NCBI GenBank assembly: GCA_030407085.1
Contig: CM059584.1
Span: forward strand, 140,606,001 to 140,670,000
Source of the DNA: Trichopria drosophilae
Lineage: Eukaryota > Arthropoda > Insecta > Hymenoptera > Diapriidae
Direction: 5' to 3'
DNA length: 64,000 bases
Part shown: positions 11,531 to 23,359 of the stretch, piece by piece
Layout of the letters: each line of letters starts with the position of its first letter
Position numbering within the stretch: position 1 is the first letter of the stretch
Notes under the pieces: generated by a model
Seen by the model: the letters and a program-made list of their open reading frames with translations, nothing else
Told to the model about the DNA's origin: nothing
The model's database searches: none
Program-made: the position numbers and the translations under genes

Positions 11531-11751
11531 CCCTGGTGAAAATTTCCGTAAAATCATATGATAAATCATATGAGATTTTTATAATTTCTTTAATATCTTA
11601 GAGGAATCCAGATGATTGTAATTCATTTTCTCATATTATTATTAATTCCTATAATTACATGAGAAATCACATGAAAAGTTTCCCGGATCGACTGATATTT
11701 TAAACATCTCATATGATTTATCATATGATATTACGAACATTTTCAGTAGGG
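11531..11751. mobile_element. 221 bp MITE, copy 2, reverse orientation
   Basis: Starts CCCTGGTGAAAATTTCCG and ends in the complement of CCCTACTGAAAATG. It is the reverse complement of the 9634-9854 copy with few differences and has the same length. The flanks are CA on both sides, again consistent with a 2 bp duplication. No coding capacity; the minus-strand frame at 11642-11902 only runs out of it. Confidence 0.85.
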
Positions 11752-12084
11752 CATTAACTATTAGTAAAAAATTTCTCTCACTGTACAAATTCTTGTTTTT
11801 CCGTATGCGCATGTAACACATTAGAACATTTGTCTCAATTAGAAGACTAACTCTAGTAAAGGGAATATAAATAAGATGCAAGTAAAAACGACTAAAAAAC
11901 AAAATGGCATCTTTAAGTAATGATTCGGAAAATAAAATTGCAGAAAAAATTAAATTTAGATATACTGATGCATCCCAATCGCCATTTATACTTCACTTCG
12001 CAATTAATCATTAATGGGAATAATGCGTGTAAATTTTCCCTGACCTTATAAGTGCGGCGAATATCATCTTTGACAGACTAAAAA

Positions 12085-13137
12085 AATTAGGTAAACCTTC
12101 GGATGAGCAGCCTATTGGAAATCGAAAAATCGACAAGGTAGATTTGATGTATTTTTGCCTCCCGAAAATGAATATGGCAATAGAAATTGGCGCTCGGTCG
12201 TATTTTGGCCGCTACATTAAAAAAATAGCCAAAAAATGCGTTTTTTTTCAGTTTTTTGAATTTATTTCGAAAAGTAAAAATCGGATGAAAAAATGTTTCC
12301 AACAAAAGTTGTAGATCGGAAAATTCTTTACAAAAAAGGTTGTATACATTTTTTAGGTAATCGCAAAAGTAATCTCGTAAAATAGGAACAATCATGATTA
12401 GATATACGTTTGTATGCCTTTAGCCGAGTTTCTCGCTAGTAAAGTGGGTTCCAAATCCTCAGCGCACGCAATAAATTTTGAAGAGGAGGATATAGTAAAT
12501 TGCGAATTTCCAAGACAATGCGGGAAACTAGGCGGTGCATTCGTGCTGGGGGCTCCGCCCCCCAGACTCTCTCCTTTTTACTAGCCTAACCTCCAACCAC
12601 ACAACACAGGTGTGGGTAATAATCGAACCTACGATCTGAATGATTGGAGGTTGGAGGTTAGGCTAGTTAAAGCGGGGGGGGGGGGGGGGGTCTGGGAGTG
12701 AAGCCCCTCAGAACGCGAGCATTTCCTTGGCTCACGCGTGTGTATGTATGTGTGCGCGCGCATGCAAAAGATGATGCACGGGTAGGGATGGGTGTGAGTG
12801 TAGGAGAAGGGGGCCCCTTCACTACTCATATTTATTACTATTTTACGAGCTTCCTTTTGCGATTACGAAAAAAATGTATACAACCTTTTTTGTATAGAAT
12901 TTTCCGATAGACAACTTTTGTTTGAAACATTTTTTCATCCAATTTTTACTTTGCGAAATAAATGCAAAAAAGTTAAAAAAACGCATATTTCGGCTATTTT
13001 TTAAATGTAGCCGCCAAAATACAGCCGAGCGCCAATTTCTATTATCATATTCATTTTCGGGAGGCAAAAATACATTGAATGTACCTTGTCGATTTTTCGA
13101 TTTCGAATGGGCTGCTCATCCGAAGGTCTACCAAAAA
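12085..13137. mobile_element. palindromic (foldback) element, arms ~300 bp
   Basis: The left arm (12085-12385) and right arm (12838-13137) are inverted copies beginning near ACCTTCGGATGAGCAGCC. The interior holds a second, smaller inverted repeat: CTAGCCTAACCTCCAACC and its complement (about 12581-12665) beside GGGGCTCCGCCCCCCAGAC-like blocks and an 18-base G run. The arms contain the TTTTTTCATCCRATTT / AATAAATGCAAAAAA blocks also present in the palindrome at 32393-33336, so the two are related. The open frames on both strands are arm artefacts. Confidence 0.75.
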
Positions 13138-13189
13138 TTAATTCAAATAAAATACAATTTACGACTTTAGACCACGCTAACTTCGTTCT

Positions 13190-13775
13190 TGATATCAATT
13201 TTACCGACTGGATGGTTCTCGTATATCCCAAATTTTAAACTAAGTCGCACTGCTGTCGTATACGGTTTCGCCGAGAATCTTTCAATAGATAGTATATATA
13301 AAGGTATCAAAGATAAATTAAAAACAAAATCATAATTGAAAGAATTTCGAAATTAAACGAGAAAAATGAATCGGTCCCATCCAAGGCCTTAAAAATATTT
13401 TGTGAAAGTAACGCTCTTCCCGCCAAAATAACCACATGGAAGGAGGACCATGTCGCTAAGCCATATGTTTATACAGTTACTCAATGCCAGAAGTGTTGGT
13501 TCTTTGGACATGTGGAGGCTACATGCAAAGCCCCCAAATTTATATGCGTTAAATGCACCAAAAATGACTCCGATGAATGCCCGTCCAAATGGCTTACATG
13601 CGTTAACTGTTTAAAATATAAAATTGCACATAAACACGCTTCAAATAACAAATATACCTGTCAATCTTTTTGAGAGCAAACGTGAATTAAAAAAATGGCA
13701 GAATCCAATCTAACCTATTTTGAAGCAAAACAAATTTTATTGAACTCAGATACTCCGATTATAAACAAACAAAAT
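13190..13775 (+). pseudogene. gag-like ORF1 fragment of a non-LTR retrotransposon
   Basis: The frame reads DWMVL, then after a frameshift FKLSRTAVVYGFAENLSI, and continues after another shift near 13332 to a zinc-knuckle region: CQKCWFFGHVEATC (CX2CX4HX4C), CVKCTKNDSDEC, and a cysteine/histidine block CVNCLKYKIAHKH. A stop at about 13672 is followed in another frame by MAESNLTYFEAKQIL, the region that follows the knuckles in Jockey/I-type ORF1. The protein would have bound the element RNA. At least three disablements are present. Homology changes to Penelope near 13790. Confidence 0.7.
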
Positions 13776-13789
13776 TTACTTTAAGATTG

Positions 13790-15405
13790 GAAAAGATGTT
13801 CCAAAAAGCTGGCAAACCTTGTCAGGCAAAGGATTTTTTTGTTAAACTGCAGAAAACACAATCTTCGTCCAAACCACATTGGGCAAAACAAGTTCACGCA
13901 TAATTCGCAATTTCATACATATTTTTTTCAAAATAAATACGAAAATTACTTAAACAACTTCAAGAAAAACATGGTGAACTCGAAAATTCACGATCTAATC
14001 AAGCATATTCAAGATATGAAATCACATAAACATCATCTTTGGTGCAACACCACTAAAAAACTATCATCGGACATTTATAAACCGTTTTTTTATTTTGAAA
14101 ATCAATATTTTGTAAAAAGTCTTTCACAAAACAATTTCAAACATTCGAAAAAATTGTATTGACTTAGTTTCAAATGTTTAAATAGACAAAATCACACTAC
14201 AACCAAAATAAATAATAAGTGGCTTTTAAATTTGACAAACACGCTCATTCCTGATGATATTACGAATATTATTAGTCTGGGTACGAAACACGCATTTCAT
14301 TTAGAATCTAATAACTTACCTATTTATAATTTTATTGCGGGCATTGGGAAGGCATTTCAAAAATAAAAAATGTTACAGATAGTGAAGGAAACATTGTGAT
14401 TGATGAAAACATATCTGTCGTAGTAAATGCATCAATAATATTCAAAATTATATGCAAAAGTCATCTGGTCACAGTACACCTGGCGTACAAGACACAAACC
14501 AAGTTTTAAATCGGTTTTTGAAAGAAAACAAGGACATTTTTTTCACGAAAGCGGATAAGGGTAATGCAATGGTTGTCATGTCAAAAACAGACTATCATAA
14601 CAAAATGGAAACCTTGTTATCGGACAGAACAACTTACTCAGTTTCAAAATTCGAATATACAGCTACTACTGATAAAAATAACTTAATTAAGTCGTGGATC
14701 AAACATGAATACATCAACCATATAACAGCAAAAAGGTTAAAATCCAACAACTCGGTAATACCCGGAGCATACGCATTACCGAAAATCCACAAGGAAGGTA
14801 TACCTTTAAGAATAACAAATTCCAACTATTAACTCACCAACCTATAAACTGACATTTTTTTATGGAAGAATACTGTCATCACTTATTTCTCCAAAACCGA
14901 AACATATAAAGGATACGTGAGATTTTCATAAAAAAATTAAAAATTTCATCGTTCCGCAAAATCATATAGATTGATCTCGCTAGACTTAGATGCTCTATTC
15001 ACAAATGTTTCTACGGAGTTAGTACTTTATGTATTGCAGAAAAAATGGGAAACATTAAAAAATTTCACTAACATTCCTAAAGATGATTTTTTTAAGGGTC
15101 AATATGGCGTCGCCGTTATCTCCCATAGTTTCAGACATCGACATGGATTTTTTGGAAGAAATTTTAATTGATTAACTACCTTTTGCTTTACCATTTTATT
15201 TCAGATATGTCGACGACATTATAACTTGTATACCTGAAGAGTCAGAAAATACAATTTTAACCATTTTCAACAGTTTTCAAAAAATCGGAGGATTAGAAAA
15301 CAGAATTAAATTCACTCTTGACAAGGAATCAAATAATAAGATTAACTTTTTAGATGTTTTGATAATTAAAAAACAGGATGGGTACTTGCTGACCGACTGG
15401 TTTCA
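13790..15405 (+). pseudogene. Penelope-like element reverse transcriptase remnant
   Basis: Several open segments in shifting frames carry Penelope RT landmarks in order: a W-x-x-NLTNTLIPDD segment (about 14219-14260), KENKDIFFTKADKGNAMVVM (about 14522-14581, RT1/2 region), ALPKIHKEGIPLRI (about 14770-14815), ISLDLDALFTNVSTELVL (about 14971-15025) and RYVDDI (about 15204-15221, the catalytic motif). The last recognisable residues are LLTDWFHK at about 15385-15408; the sequence then changes abruptly to gypsy-like. No GIY-YIG endonuclease is visible, so the copy is 3'-truncated. It has multiple stops and frameshifts. Confidence 0.8.
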
Positions 15406-17363
15406 TAAAGACATGGTCTGGCAGATACCTGAATGGGAACTCCCGATTGGGAATACCGATCGGTAGCTGGCCGACCTGGCATGGGGTACGCCAGGGAGAC
15501 ACGCACTGGTGTCATATACGGCTTTTGAGCCCAGGAGGCAGGGCAGTAGGTGCACTACTCAGATGGTAGGGGCCTGTTTCATTGCCAAATGGTAGGTCAT
15601 AGGGCAGCGGTATGTCCGTCTCGTCCGTGTGCTGTTTGTCAGAAACTGGGGCACAGAGCCTCCGAATGTCCCGCTCGAAAATGCTTTAGGTGTCAGCAGC
15701 CGGGGCAGTACAGTGCCCAAACAACCGAGATAATTTCCCGTAATCTAGTAGGGGAATGGTAGGGTTTTTTCAGTCAATGATAAAGTACCAGGTGTGTGAT
15801 AGGGATGGGAACTCATTCAACACCTGCCCAAGGTGTGCCTCGTTAAGGCATAAGTTGGGAAACGAGAAAGCCGGGGAGATGATGAATACCATGACTTCCC
15901 GGCCGGCGGGCCAAATAGGGTAGATTCGGAGAAGATGTCAATCCAAGAGGAAGTGGATAAATGAGTTGCGAGTAGGTTGAAGAAGGGAGTGGCATTTAGT
16001 GTAGAAGGGCCCTGGAAAGGTGGGTCGACTCAGCCTCAAGAAAGAGTAGGATACACAGGAAGGCCAAAGGAGATAGATTAAATAGAGGTGGTGGAAAGTA
16101 GATGCTTCGTTGAAGTGGAATTAGCTGGGAAAAAAAAATTCTCTGGTCGACTGTTAAATCGCCAGATAAGATTGCGACAGCATGTCCGTCTTTTGACATC
16201 TTAGCTGCTAACCAACCGGCTGTTTTTCGTGTATGACAGTATGGGTACCCATTTGTTGCCATGTACGATAGTGGGGCCATGTTGTCGGTGATAGGGCCCA
16301 GAGTAGTGGAAAAATGTAGGGACAGATTAAAGCCCACCCAGACAGTAATGAGAAGTGTGACAGGGTGACTGTTTCTAGGTTGCTCCGAGTCCAGATAGAG
16401 ATAGATGGTTGTACTAAGGAAGTGGAGTTTAGAGCCATCGAAACGGTAAAATCAAATATAATTTTAGGGATGGATTTTGCGATCCTATTTGATTTGGATG
16501 TGCGCCAGAGTAGACGGTAATGGCGATTACGTGAGGGTCCGTGGTATACGTTTATAGACCAACCCACGGGACAACAATCCACGATTTTTGCCGAATATGC
16601 GGGAATTTGCGAGTTGAGTCAGAGTGAGCAGGATCGGGTAGAGGAGCTTGTAGCGAATACGTTTTCGGGGAGCCACAACTCAGCGGGGATGACCTCCTTA
16701 ACGGAGCATGACATCAGAGGGTAGAAAGCGACACCGATAAAGCATCGGCCTCGTCGTATGTCCTCGATAATGCTTCAGAAAGCTCAAGAAGAAGTAAAGG
16801 AGTTAGCTGAGAGGGGAGTTATTGAGAGATCTGCGAGTGACTGGAGCAGTGCGCCGGTATTAGTGAGGAAAAGTGACGGGTCCATTAGGATGTGTAGATT
16901 ATGGGGATCTAAATGCAATCACCAGAAAAGACGCATATCCAATTCCCAATATGGATTCAATCTTAGACAAATTGCGTCGAGTGAGCTATTTATCGAAGAT
17001 TGATTTAAAGCAGGCCTATTATCTTGATGGCACCGGAGAGCAAGAAGTACATTGCTTTCGCAGTTCCAGGGTCTGGGTTATGGCAATTCGTTCGAATGGC
17101 CTTTGGGTTAACTAATGCCCCCATGACTTTCCAGCGGCTAGTTGATGCATTGTTTGGACCAGAGTTCGAGTCTCACATTTTCGGATATCTCGATGATATT
17201 ATTGTAGTGACGGAGGATTTTGAGGAGCATTTGAAGTGGTTAGAGTTGGTATTGAGGAAACTAGTTCAGGCCGGGTTGCTGATTAATAGAGACAAGTGTG
17301 AGTTTGATAGATGATGTAGATAAGATAAGGCCAATTTTGGAATACCCGGCACCTAAGATGGTG
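15405..17363 (+). pseudogene. Ty3/gypsy element 1: gag knuckles, protease, start of RT
   Basis: In order on the plus strand: zinc knuckles HCQMVGHRAAVC and CAVCQKLGHRASEC (15570-15700), an aspartic-protease-like segment with YDSGAMLSVIG (about 16264-16296), then RT with VIERSASDWSSAPVLVRKSD (about 16819-16878), DYGDLNAI, LSKIDLKQAY, GLWQFVRMAFGLTNAP, and the YLDDIIVV catalytic motif (about 17186-17209). Many stops and frameshifts make it a fossil. The RT breaks at about 17363, where gypsy element 2 begins, and continues at 25618. The left border touches the Penelope fragment without a visible LTR. Confidence 0.85.
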
Positions 17364-17803
17364 AAACAGTTTGCAGTTTTTATTTTTTTGTCAAAATACC
17401 CGAATTTCCGATTCGGTACAAAGCTTTTTTGCTCAATCGAGTATCGAATTTGTGCTGCTGCTTTATGAGAGCAACTCCACCTGAAAGGACCAAAAAAGAT
17501 CATTAATTAGAATATACGTGGGACCTGCCTACCCGTACTTGACTGGGACACCCGGTGCGCTGACCAAACTGCCACTGCAAGTTTGTTTTTTATACACAGA
17601 CTCTTACCCTCCCACGGCTACTTGAGTAGCCAGGAAATCGGAGCGGGCGTAAGTCGATCGACGAACTTTCCCTCGGGAATTTCCCCCAAATTTATAGCCC
17701 GAAGTCTCGCTTCGGCACACGACACTCGCTAGGTCACACACGCACTTTTCGCTCTCACTCACTCGCATGCATTGTTTATTTTCCGGAGCACCTGTCCGTT
17801 ACA
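17364..17803 (-). repeat. 3' LTR of gypsy element 2 (outer end truncated)
   Basis: Read right to left the LTR starts TGTAACGGACAGG directly after a purine-rich tract and contains a TATA-like GGCTATAAATTTGG near 17690-17703, as expected for U3. The part 17364-17531 is repeated at 25450-25614. Comparison with the other LTR shows that the last ~60 bases (ending CGTTACA) are missing here at the outer border with gypsy element 1. Confidence 0.75.
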
Positions 17804-17826
17804 TAGCCCCCCCCCCCTCTCCCCCA
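17804..17826 (-). promoter_or_regulatory. polypurine tract of gypsy element 2
   Basis: On the minus strand this reads CCTGGGGGAGAGGGGGGG and runs directly into the TGTAACG start of the 3' LTR. Such a tract primes plus-strand DNA synthesis in LTR retrotransposons. Confidence 0.7.
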
Positions 17827-18688
17827 GGAAATTAGTTACGGAGAACTAATCTTCAAACCTCTTGCGGAACCGAAGCGATTTTCCGGAGCGGAGGAGGGGT
17901 TAAAAGATTTAAGATACATCTCGCGTTTATTTATAGCGCCATTAGCGACAGAACCCAATAGGGCTCCGCCCCCGCATAATCGTCTATCCACAAAATATCC
18001 TCGGATAGGAGATCAATTTCGTTTACCTGTGCTACGTAATTAATCTCCCGGATCCTTTGGGAGGCTTCGAGCTCTTCTCTCAGTTGATCGCCTAATTGCT
18101 GGTAGAGCGCGTCCCATCTCGAATCCGATTCCGCTCGTAACTCCTGATCTAAGGTTTCATATAGCAGGTCCAGGAAGACGTCTTCTAGATCTGGATCTCG
18201 CCTTTCTCATTCCTGCCGCTGTTTCAGCTCCCGGATTTCTTTTCGGCGAGCAGCGATCTGACGGGACACTTACTCGAATACCCGTCCCAGGTCTTCGTAT
18301 TTTCGAAGTTCCGCCGGAAGTAGACTCGGCGGAAACTGGCACTCCTAGTGTAGCACTTTCAATTTTTTTGTTTGGAACCCATTTCCAACCGTACGCACTC
18401 TCCCTTTCCGTCCACAGAAACGGGACGAATTTCCGGTATGCAGTGGTGATTTTCCTGGTCTCACATTACACGGCACACCCGACACTGACAAGTGACGTTA
18501 TGCCGGGCCGTTTGGGTGGCCACATGTCGACCGTTGTGGAAAAGTTTCGTGTTCGTTCCGATTTCAGGAATTGTTATTACCAAAACTAGCAAATTCTAGT
18601 TTGGTGACGTCTATTTAAATGCGTTTGTATGTTTATCCCGATTCTGTTTATTAAAATCTTCGCTTCGATCTCGGGGATTTAAGATGCT

Positions 18689-19719
18689 TTACATGGAACT
18701 TTCCTCGCTCAATCCCTTCGTTGTTTTCAATGACATAAGTCGTCTCTCTGTCAATTTTTTTATCTTGAATGGACCTTCATATAATGCGAAGAATTTCCCT
18801 ATTTTTTTGTCCATTGCGTTAGATACATTTAATGCTTTAAGTAGCACCGCGTCTTCGACCTTGAAGAAAGTGTATCTCCCTTTGTTGTTGTTTTTCTCTC
18901 GTGCACTCATCTTCGCAAGTCGAATAATATTTCTCTTGGCTAATAGTAACTTATACTCGTAGCTTGGTTCATTCATCTCATTCGACCTTGGTATCCATTT
19001 TTCCCAAACTCACGTGGGTTTTTTATCGAGGTGTAGTTTTATCGGCGTGAATTCTGTTGATTCGGGGTATGTTTCATTCATGCATTGTTGTATAAGGTCA
19101 ACCCAGGCCGCCCAACCGGTATGTTTGTCACCCACAAACGTTCTAAAAAATCGGCCCAGCTCTCGGTTCACCCGTTCCACGGTATTTCCTTGCGGATGCC
19201 GTATCGATGAAAAGATACCTTGAATGTTTTCATCTTTTAGTTTTTTCAACCACTTGTCGGAGGTAAACTGTGTACCGTGATCGAACTGAATTCTCTCTGG
19301 TTTACCATAAGTCGGGATGTAAATTCCGAAGATTTTCTTAATTACCGTTAATCTATTCGCCTTTTTTATCGCGTACATCACTACGAACTTACTAAAGGCA
19401 TCTATTGTAACTAAGATGTAGTTTGCTCCTCCTCTGGATGTTGGGAGTGGTCCATAAAAGTCGATGGACAGTAGGTCACCTGGTTTTTTTGGTATTATGG
19501 ATTTTTTTTGGACCCCGGGGGATATTGGTTTGGAACCTTGTTCCTTTGGCACGAATCACATGTCATCACGATATCTCTAATTACTGAGCGGAAGTTCTTG
19601 AAGGTGATAGCTTCCTCCATTAACTTGGTAAGTTTTATCATCCCTACATGTCCGTATTCGGCGTGGAGGTTTTCAGCCAGCCGTTTGCGTAAATCCCGGG
19701 GCAAGATGGTTTTTTCCAC
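18689..19719 (-). pseudogene. integrase of gypsy element 2
   Basis: The N-terminal zinc-binding part is visible (LHAEYGHVGMIKLTKLM and CDSCQRNK, around 19670-19560). It is followed by a DDE core: LLSIDFYGPLPTSRG (first D), IQFDHGTQFTSDKW (second D) and HPQGNTVERVNRELG (E). Integrase joins element DNA to the chromosome. The C-terminal part (18976-18689) is in another frame: KGRYTFFKVEDAVLLK and YEGPFKIKKL fit the SH3-like domain with the usual GPF(x)I block. A frameshift near 19000 and another near 19500 separate the parts. The upstream linker (19952-19644) connects it to RNase H. Confidence 0.85.
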
Positions 19720-20105
19720 TTTCCGTTTCTTCTCTTCGTGAGAAGTATATCATTTTCAACCGTGTAAAATTCCTGGCGATCCGGATTGTTTATTAATTTG
19801 CGCTTTTTATTAACCTCTGGATCTTCGTTTTGTCTCTTGGCTAAATCCTTCAATTGGGATGCTGTATCTTTATCAAGTTGGGGCAGATGGACCTTTGCTA
19901 TTAGGATGTCACCGTTCTCTTGAGACCCAGCCTCTCTGTTTTTTCGGCTCAAGTAGTCGGCAACTTTGTTCTGGGACCCTTTGATAAATTGTGGTTCTAT
20001 ATCACAGTCTTGAATGCTGAGTGCCCATCTGGTTATCCGATTGTTAAGGAACTGACAGCTTTTAAGAAAAGTTAATGCCTTGTGATTGGTTCTCAGGATG
20101 ATTTT

Positions 20106-20381
20106 TTAACCCAATAAGAATGTTCGCAGCTTCTTGAGAGAGGCTACTATTGCAAACAGTTCCTTTTCTATGGTGTGGTACGTAAATTCTGCCCCTTTCA
20201 GCGTCCGACTGTAGTATGTCACGATCTCTTCGTCTCCCAGTGCATTTCGTTGCGACAACACTGCCCCTATCGCATAGGTACTCGCGTCGGTTGTGAGTAT
20301 GAAGGGTTGCCCGGGCGCAGGGTGTTTAAGGATTGCTTGATTTCCTCGAATGCCTGTTGGTGTTTCTCGTTCCATTCCCAC
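20106..20381 (-). pseudogene. RNase H domain of gypsy element 2
   Basis: PFILTTDASTYAIGAVLSQ holds the first catalytic aspartate, and YYSRTLKGAEFTYHTIEKEL holds the conserved E of the second motif, followed by VASLKKLRTFLLG. This is the RNase H that degrades the RNA strand during reverse transcription. It lies between RT and integrase, the Ty3/gypsy order. Confidence 0.85.
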
Positions 20382-20559
20382 TTTTGTAGTTTTCTTAACA
20401 ATTCTAACAGTGGAACCATTCGATCTGCGTGTTTTCGGACGAACATGCTGTACTAATTGATGAAGCCTAAGAATCCTCTCAGCTGCTTCTGGTTTTTTGG
20501 AGGCGTGAATTCTCTGATTTTCTAGAGTTTTTCTCTTTGAGGTTGTATCCTTCCCGGGG

Positions 20560-20725
20560 TCAGTAGAGAGAAATATCCTGCCGACAGAGTTGTAATTTGT
20601 TGAAATTAATGGTTACTCCGTTTTCTTGCAGTTTCGTCAACGTTTTTTCTAAGTGGACGAGATGGGAATCAAAATTAGAAGATACACACAAAATATCGTC
20701 CACAAAGTTAATAATAAACTCTGGG
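20560..20725 (-). pseudogene. RT of gypsy element 2, C-terminal part
   Basis: The frame contains DPEFIINFVDDILCVSSNF (catalytic FVDD) and HLVHLEKTLTKLQENGVTIN, followed by FNKLQLCRQDI, the palm/thumb end of gypsy RT. It continues the RT part at 22474-22940; the two halves are separated by the DNA transposon at 20726-22473. The unrelated frame to its left on the minus strand belongs to the transposon arm. Confidence 0.85.
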
Positions 20726-22473
20726 TCATTCCAGCGGAAACGTGTCAAAGAATTTTCATCGATTTTCAGAAATGTAAAAATTTGTATGAAAATGTGTAGG
20801 TCGCAAGAATACAAAAAAACACTTTTAACATTTTTTCGAAATTTTATGTCTTTGTTAGTTTTTTTTGCATTAACAAAATTTAACAACTTTTTAAAGAAAA
20901 ATTCATAACTCAACACTCGTTTGAAATGAAGTAATGCAATTTATTTTGACTATCCAAAAGAGTTTACTCTTTTTAATGAATATAATTGCAAAATGTTAAT
21001 AAAAAAAAATACCACATTTTTAATAACAATTTTATAAACAAATTGAATTATTAATATGTTCTCCCTAAGCTATCGTGATGAAACTTACAGAAAATGTTCA
21101 TTGTAGTCTATTCTTTAAGTTCGTGAAAAAAAAAATTGGTTTTTTTCATTTGAAGTGTAAATTATGCATTGTTTATTAAGGCGCCCGCCAGTGGTCACAA
21201 GGGGCGGCGCGAGCGTCTGCCTTGCCGGGCATGCGAGCATGTTCGAACATGGATATATCTCGTAAAACTGTGTAATTCACCATTTATTGTTTTAATTCTG
21301 ATTTATTAAACATTATACAAAATTTATAACAATAGAAAACGAAACTTATGCAATTATATGTGTCACCCCTGATGTTGCTTTTGACAAAATTTTGCATTGA
21401 ATACTTTTTTTACCCTTTGTCGTAACTTGATGATACTGTCGCGTATTTTTTATTGCGACAGCATTATTGAAACGTTTTTGTATTTTCACCTCATGTCGAT
21501 CGTGTTCCGTTTGAGAACAAAACTCAAAATCCACGTTTTTAAAAAAATCCTTTGCCCATTCAAACAATTTTTTAGGAGTGTTGATAGGATTTCCTTCTAT
21601 GCGCTGCAAACTTGTTCGATAAGCATGCCTCTTCACGGTACCTCCTAGCCCATCACATGCTCCTTTCCCATGCGAGGTAGCAAAAAAATTCCATTCTGCT
21701 GTAATTTTAATATCTTTTTCGTGATTAAGCAAATTTAAAAAGTTGAATTTATTTTTGTACTGTGAGGGTGCTCCATCCGAAAAGTAAGCCATTCTTTTTA
21801 CTGCGTTTCTTCCAAATTTTCGTTTCAAATATGCAATGAGTTTTGAATTGAATAAATGAACCGATTTTGTATCATGTTCAAGTTTTTCCGAGATTATAAC
21901 ATAATTTAGATGCTTTATTTCATCCTTTTCACAATAATAAATAACGTTTGCATGTTCGAACTTGCTCGCATGCCCGTTAAGTCAGACGCTCGCGCCGCCC
22001 CTTGTGACCGCTGGCGGGCGCCGTAATAAACAATGCATAATTTACACTTCAAATGAAAAATACCAATTTTTTTTCACGAACTTAAAGAATAGACTACAAT
22101 GAACATTTTCTGTAAGTTTCATCACGATAGCTTAGGGAGAACATATTAATAATTCAATTTGTTTATAAAATTGTTATTAAAAATATGGTATTTTTTTTAT
22201 TAACATTTTGCAATTATATTCATTAAAAAGAGTAAACTCTTTTGGATAGTCAAAATAAATTGCATTACTTCATTTCAAACGAGTGTTGAGTTATGAATTT
22301 TTCTTTAAAAAGTTGTTAAATTTTGTTAATGCAAAAAAAACTAACAAAGGCATAAAATTTCGAAAAAACGTTAAAAGTGTTTTTTTGTAATCTTGTGACC
22401 TACACATTTTCATAAAAATTTTTACATTTCTGAAAATCGATGAAAATTCTTTGACACGTTTCCGCTGGAATGA
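20726..22473. mobile_element. DNA transposon with ~523 bp terminal inverted repeats
   Basis: The left arm (20726-21248) and right arm (21950-22473) are near-identical inverted copies with termini TCATTCCAGCGGAAACG. The GC-rich inner arm ends include GGCGCCCGCCAGTGG-like blocks and a CATGTTCGAAC. The element splits the RT of gypsy element 2 between the codons of GIGES and DPEF. It carries the C-terminal part of a transposase on the minus strand (about 21955-21346). The target duplication is not clear: flanks read ACTCTGGG on the left and CTCTCTCC on the right, so CTCT is a possible 4 bp duplication. I could not name the superfamily. Confidence 0.85.
21346..21955 (-). pseudogene. transposase fragment (C-terminal ~200 residues)
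   Basis: The open frame starts at the inner edge of the right inverted repeat (VIYYCEKDEIKHLNYVIIS) and runs through MAYFSDGAPSQYKNKFNFL and NFFATSHGKGACDGLGGTVK to a stop at 21346. The SDGAxSQYKNK and HGKGxCDGxGG motifs form a catalytic-core signature that I have seen in unnamed proteins of insect transposons. An aspartate in FSDG and another in CDG would suit a DDE/D enzyme. The N-terminal part is missing, apparently replaced by the arm, so this copy cannot be autonomous. No stop interrupts the remaining frame. Confidence 0.65.
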
Positions 22474-23277
22474 CTCTCTCCGATTCCCCAAAATACTCGG
22501 TTCAGCGCTCTTATTAAACTTGTGCTACTTGTCTTTAATCCAAATGGAGTGACGGTATGTTCATACACATTTCCATCATGCAAAAATGCCGTATATTTTT
22601 GGGCGCTTTTAGCATGTGGCACTTGCCAGAAACTACTAGTCATATCGTGACTAGTCATGTATTCGGCTCCCAGACATTTTTGAAATATTTCGTCGGGATT
22701 CGCCGGGTTTCATGGTCACTTATCATTCATTCGTTCAACGCTCTTGCGTCGAAACATAACCTCACTGATCCATCTTTTTTTATCACCGTCAGCATCGGAT
22801 TCATATATGAACTAGTGGATGGTTGGTTGTATGACCCCCAATTCAAGCATTCTTTGGATCTCCGCTTTCACTTTTGCCTTATATGCGAACGGGATTGGGT
22901 ACATTTAATAAAGAACGGCATTTCCGTCTTTAGTTAATTTTGTGTTCATGTATTTTTGTTCTCCCCGGTTGATTATTGAAAGTGTCTTTGAATTTAGTAA
23001 GGAGTTTAATTATTTTGTCTTTCTCGTGTTCTTTTAGAATCTCGCATTTATTCACTTTTTCACGAATTTCCTGCTCACTAGGTTGTGAGATTTTTCTTCT
23101 CTCCGGGTTAGTCGTTGCATTTACCGTGTCTATCTCCGGCCACTTTACATGCTGCATCGTTCCTACCCTGTCGCTCTGGTCGAGGCTTTTTTTTTTGCTT
23201 TGAAGGTTAGGACGTCGTTTTTTAAATCTTCCCTGGTTATGTGGATCAGGATGTCCGGGTCGCGATCGGGTCGTCAC
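22474..23277 (-). pseudogene. RT of gypsy element 2, N-terminal and central part
   Basis: A basic linker (23277-22930) precedes RT. After a shift comes MYPIPFAYKAKVKAEIQRML with VIQPTISSYMNPMLTVIKKD and VRLCFDARALNE (RT motifs 1-2), then SFWQVPHAKSAQKYTAFLHD (motif A region) and HTVTPFGLKTSSTSLIRALN (motif B), ending GIGES where the DNA transposon interrupts. The usual aspartate in the F-x-Q-V motif region is MTSSFWQV, so the motif A aspartate is replaced by threonine here (normally LxDxxxxFxQ). Several frameshifts. Confidence 0.8.
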
Positions 23278-23359
23278 CGGTTGATCGCGAATAAATTTTA
23301 AATAGTTTATTGAGGCCGATCAAACCGCGTGTTTTATTTTGAGCCCTTCCACCAGTCGT

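Noticed and set aside
12087..13231. open frames of 66-102 residues in both strands of the 12-13 kb palindrome
   Set aside because: Mirror-image products of inverted arms with low-complexity F/K/N content; no domain.
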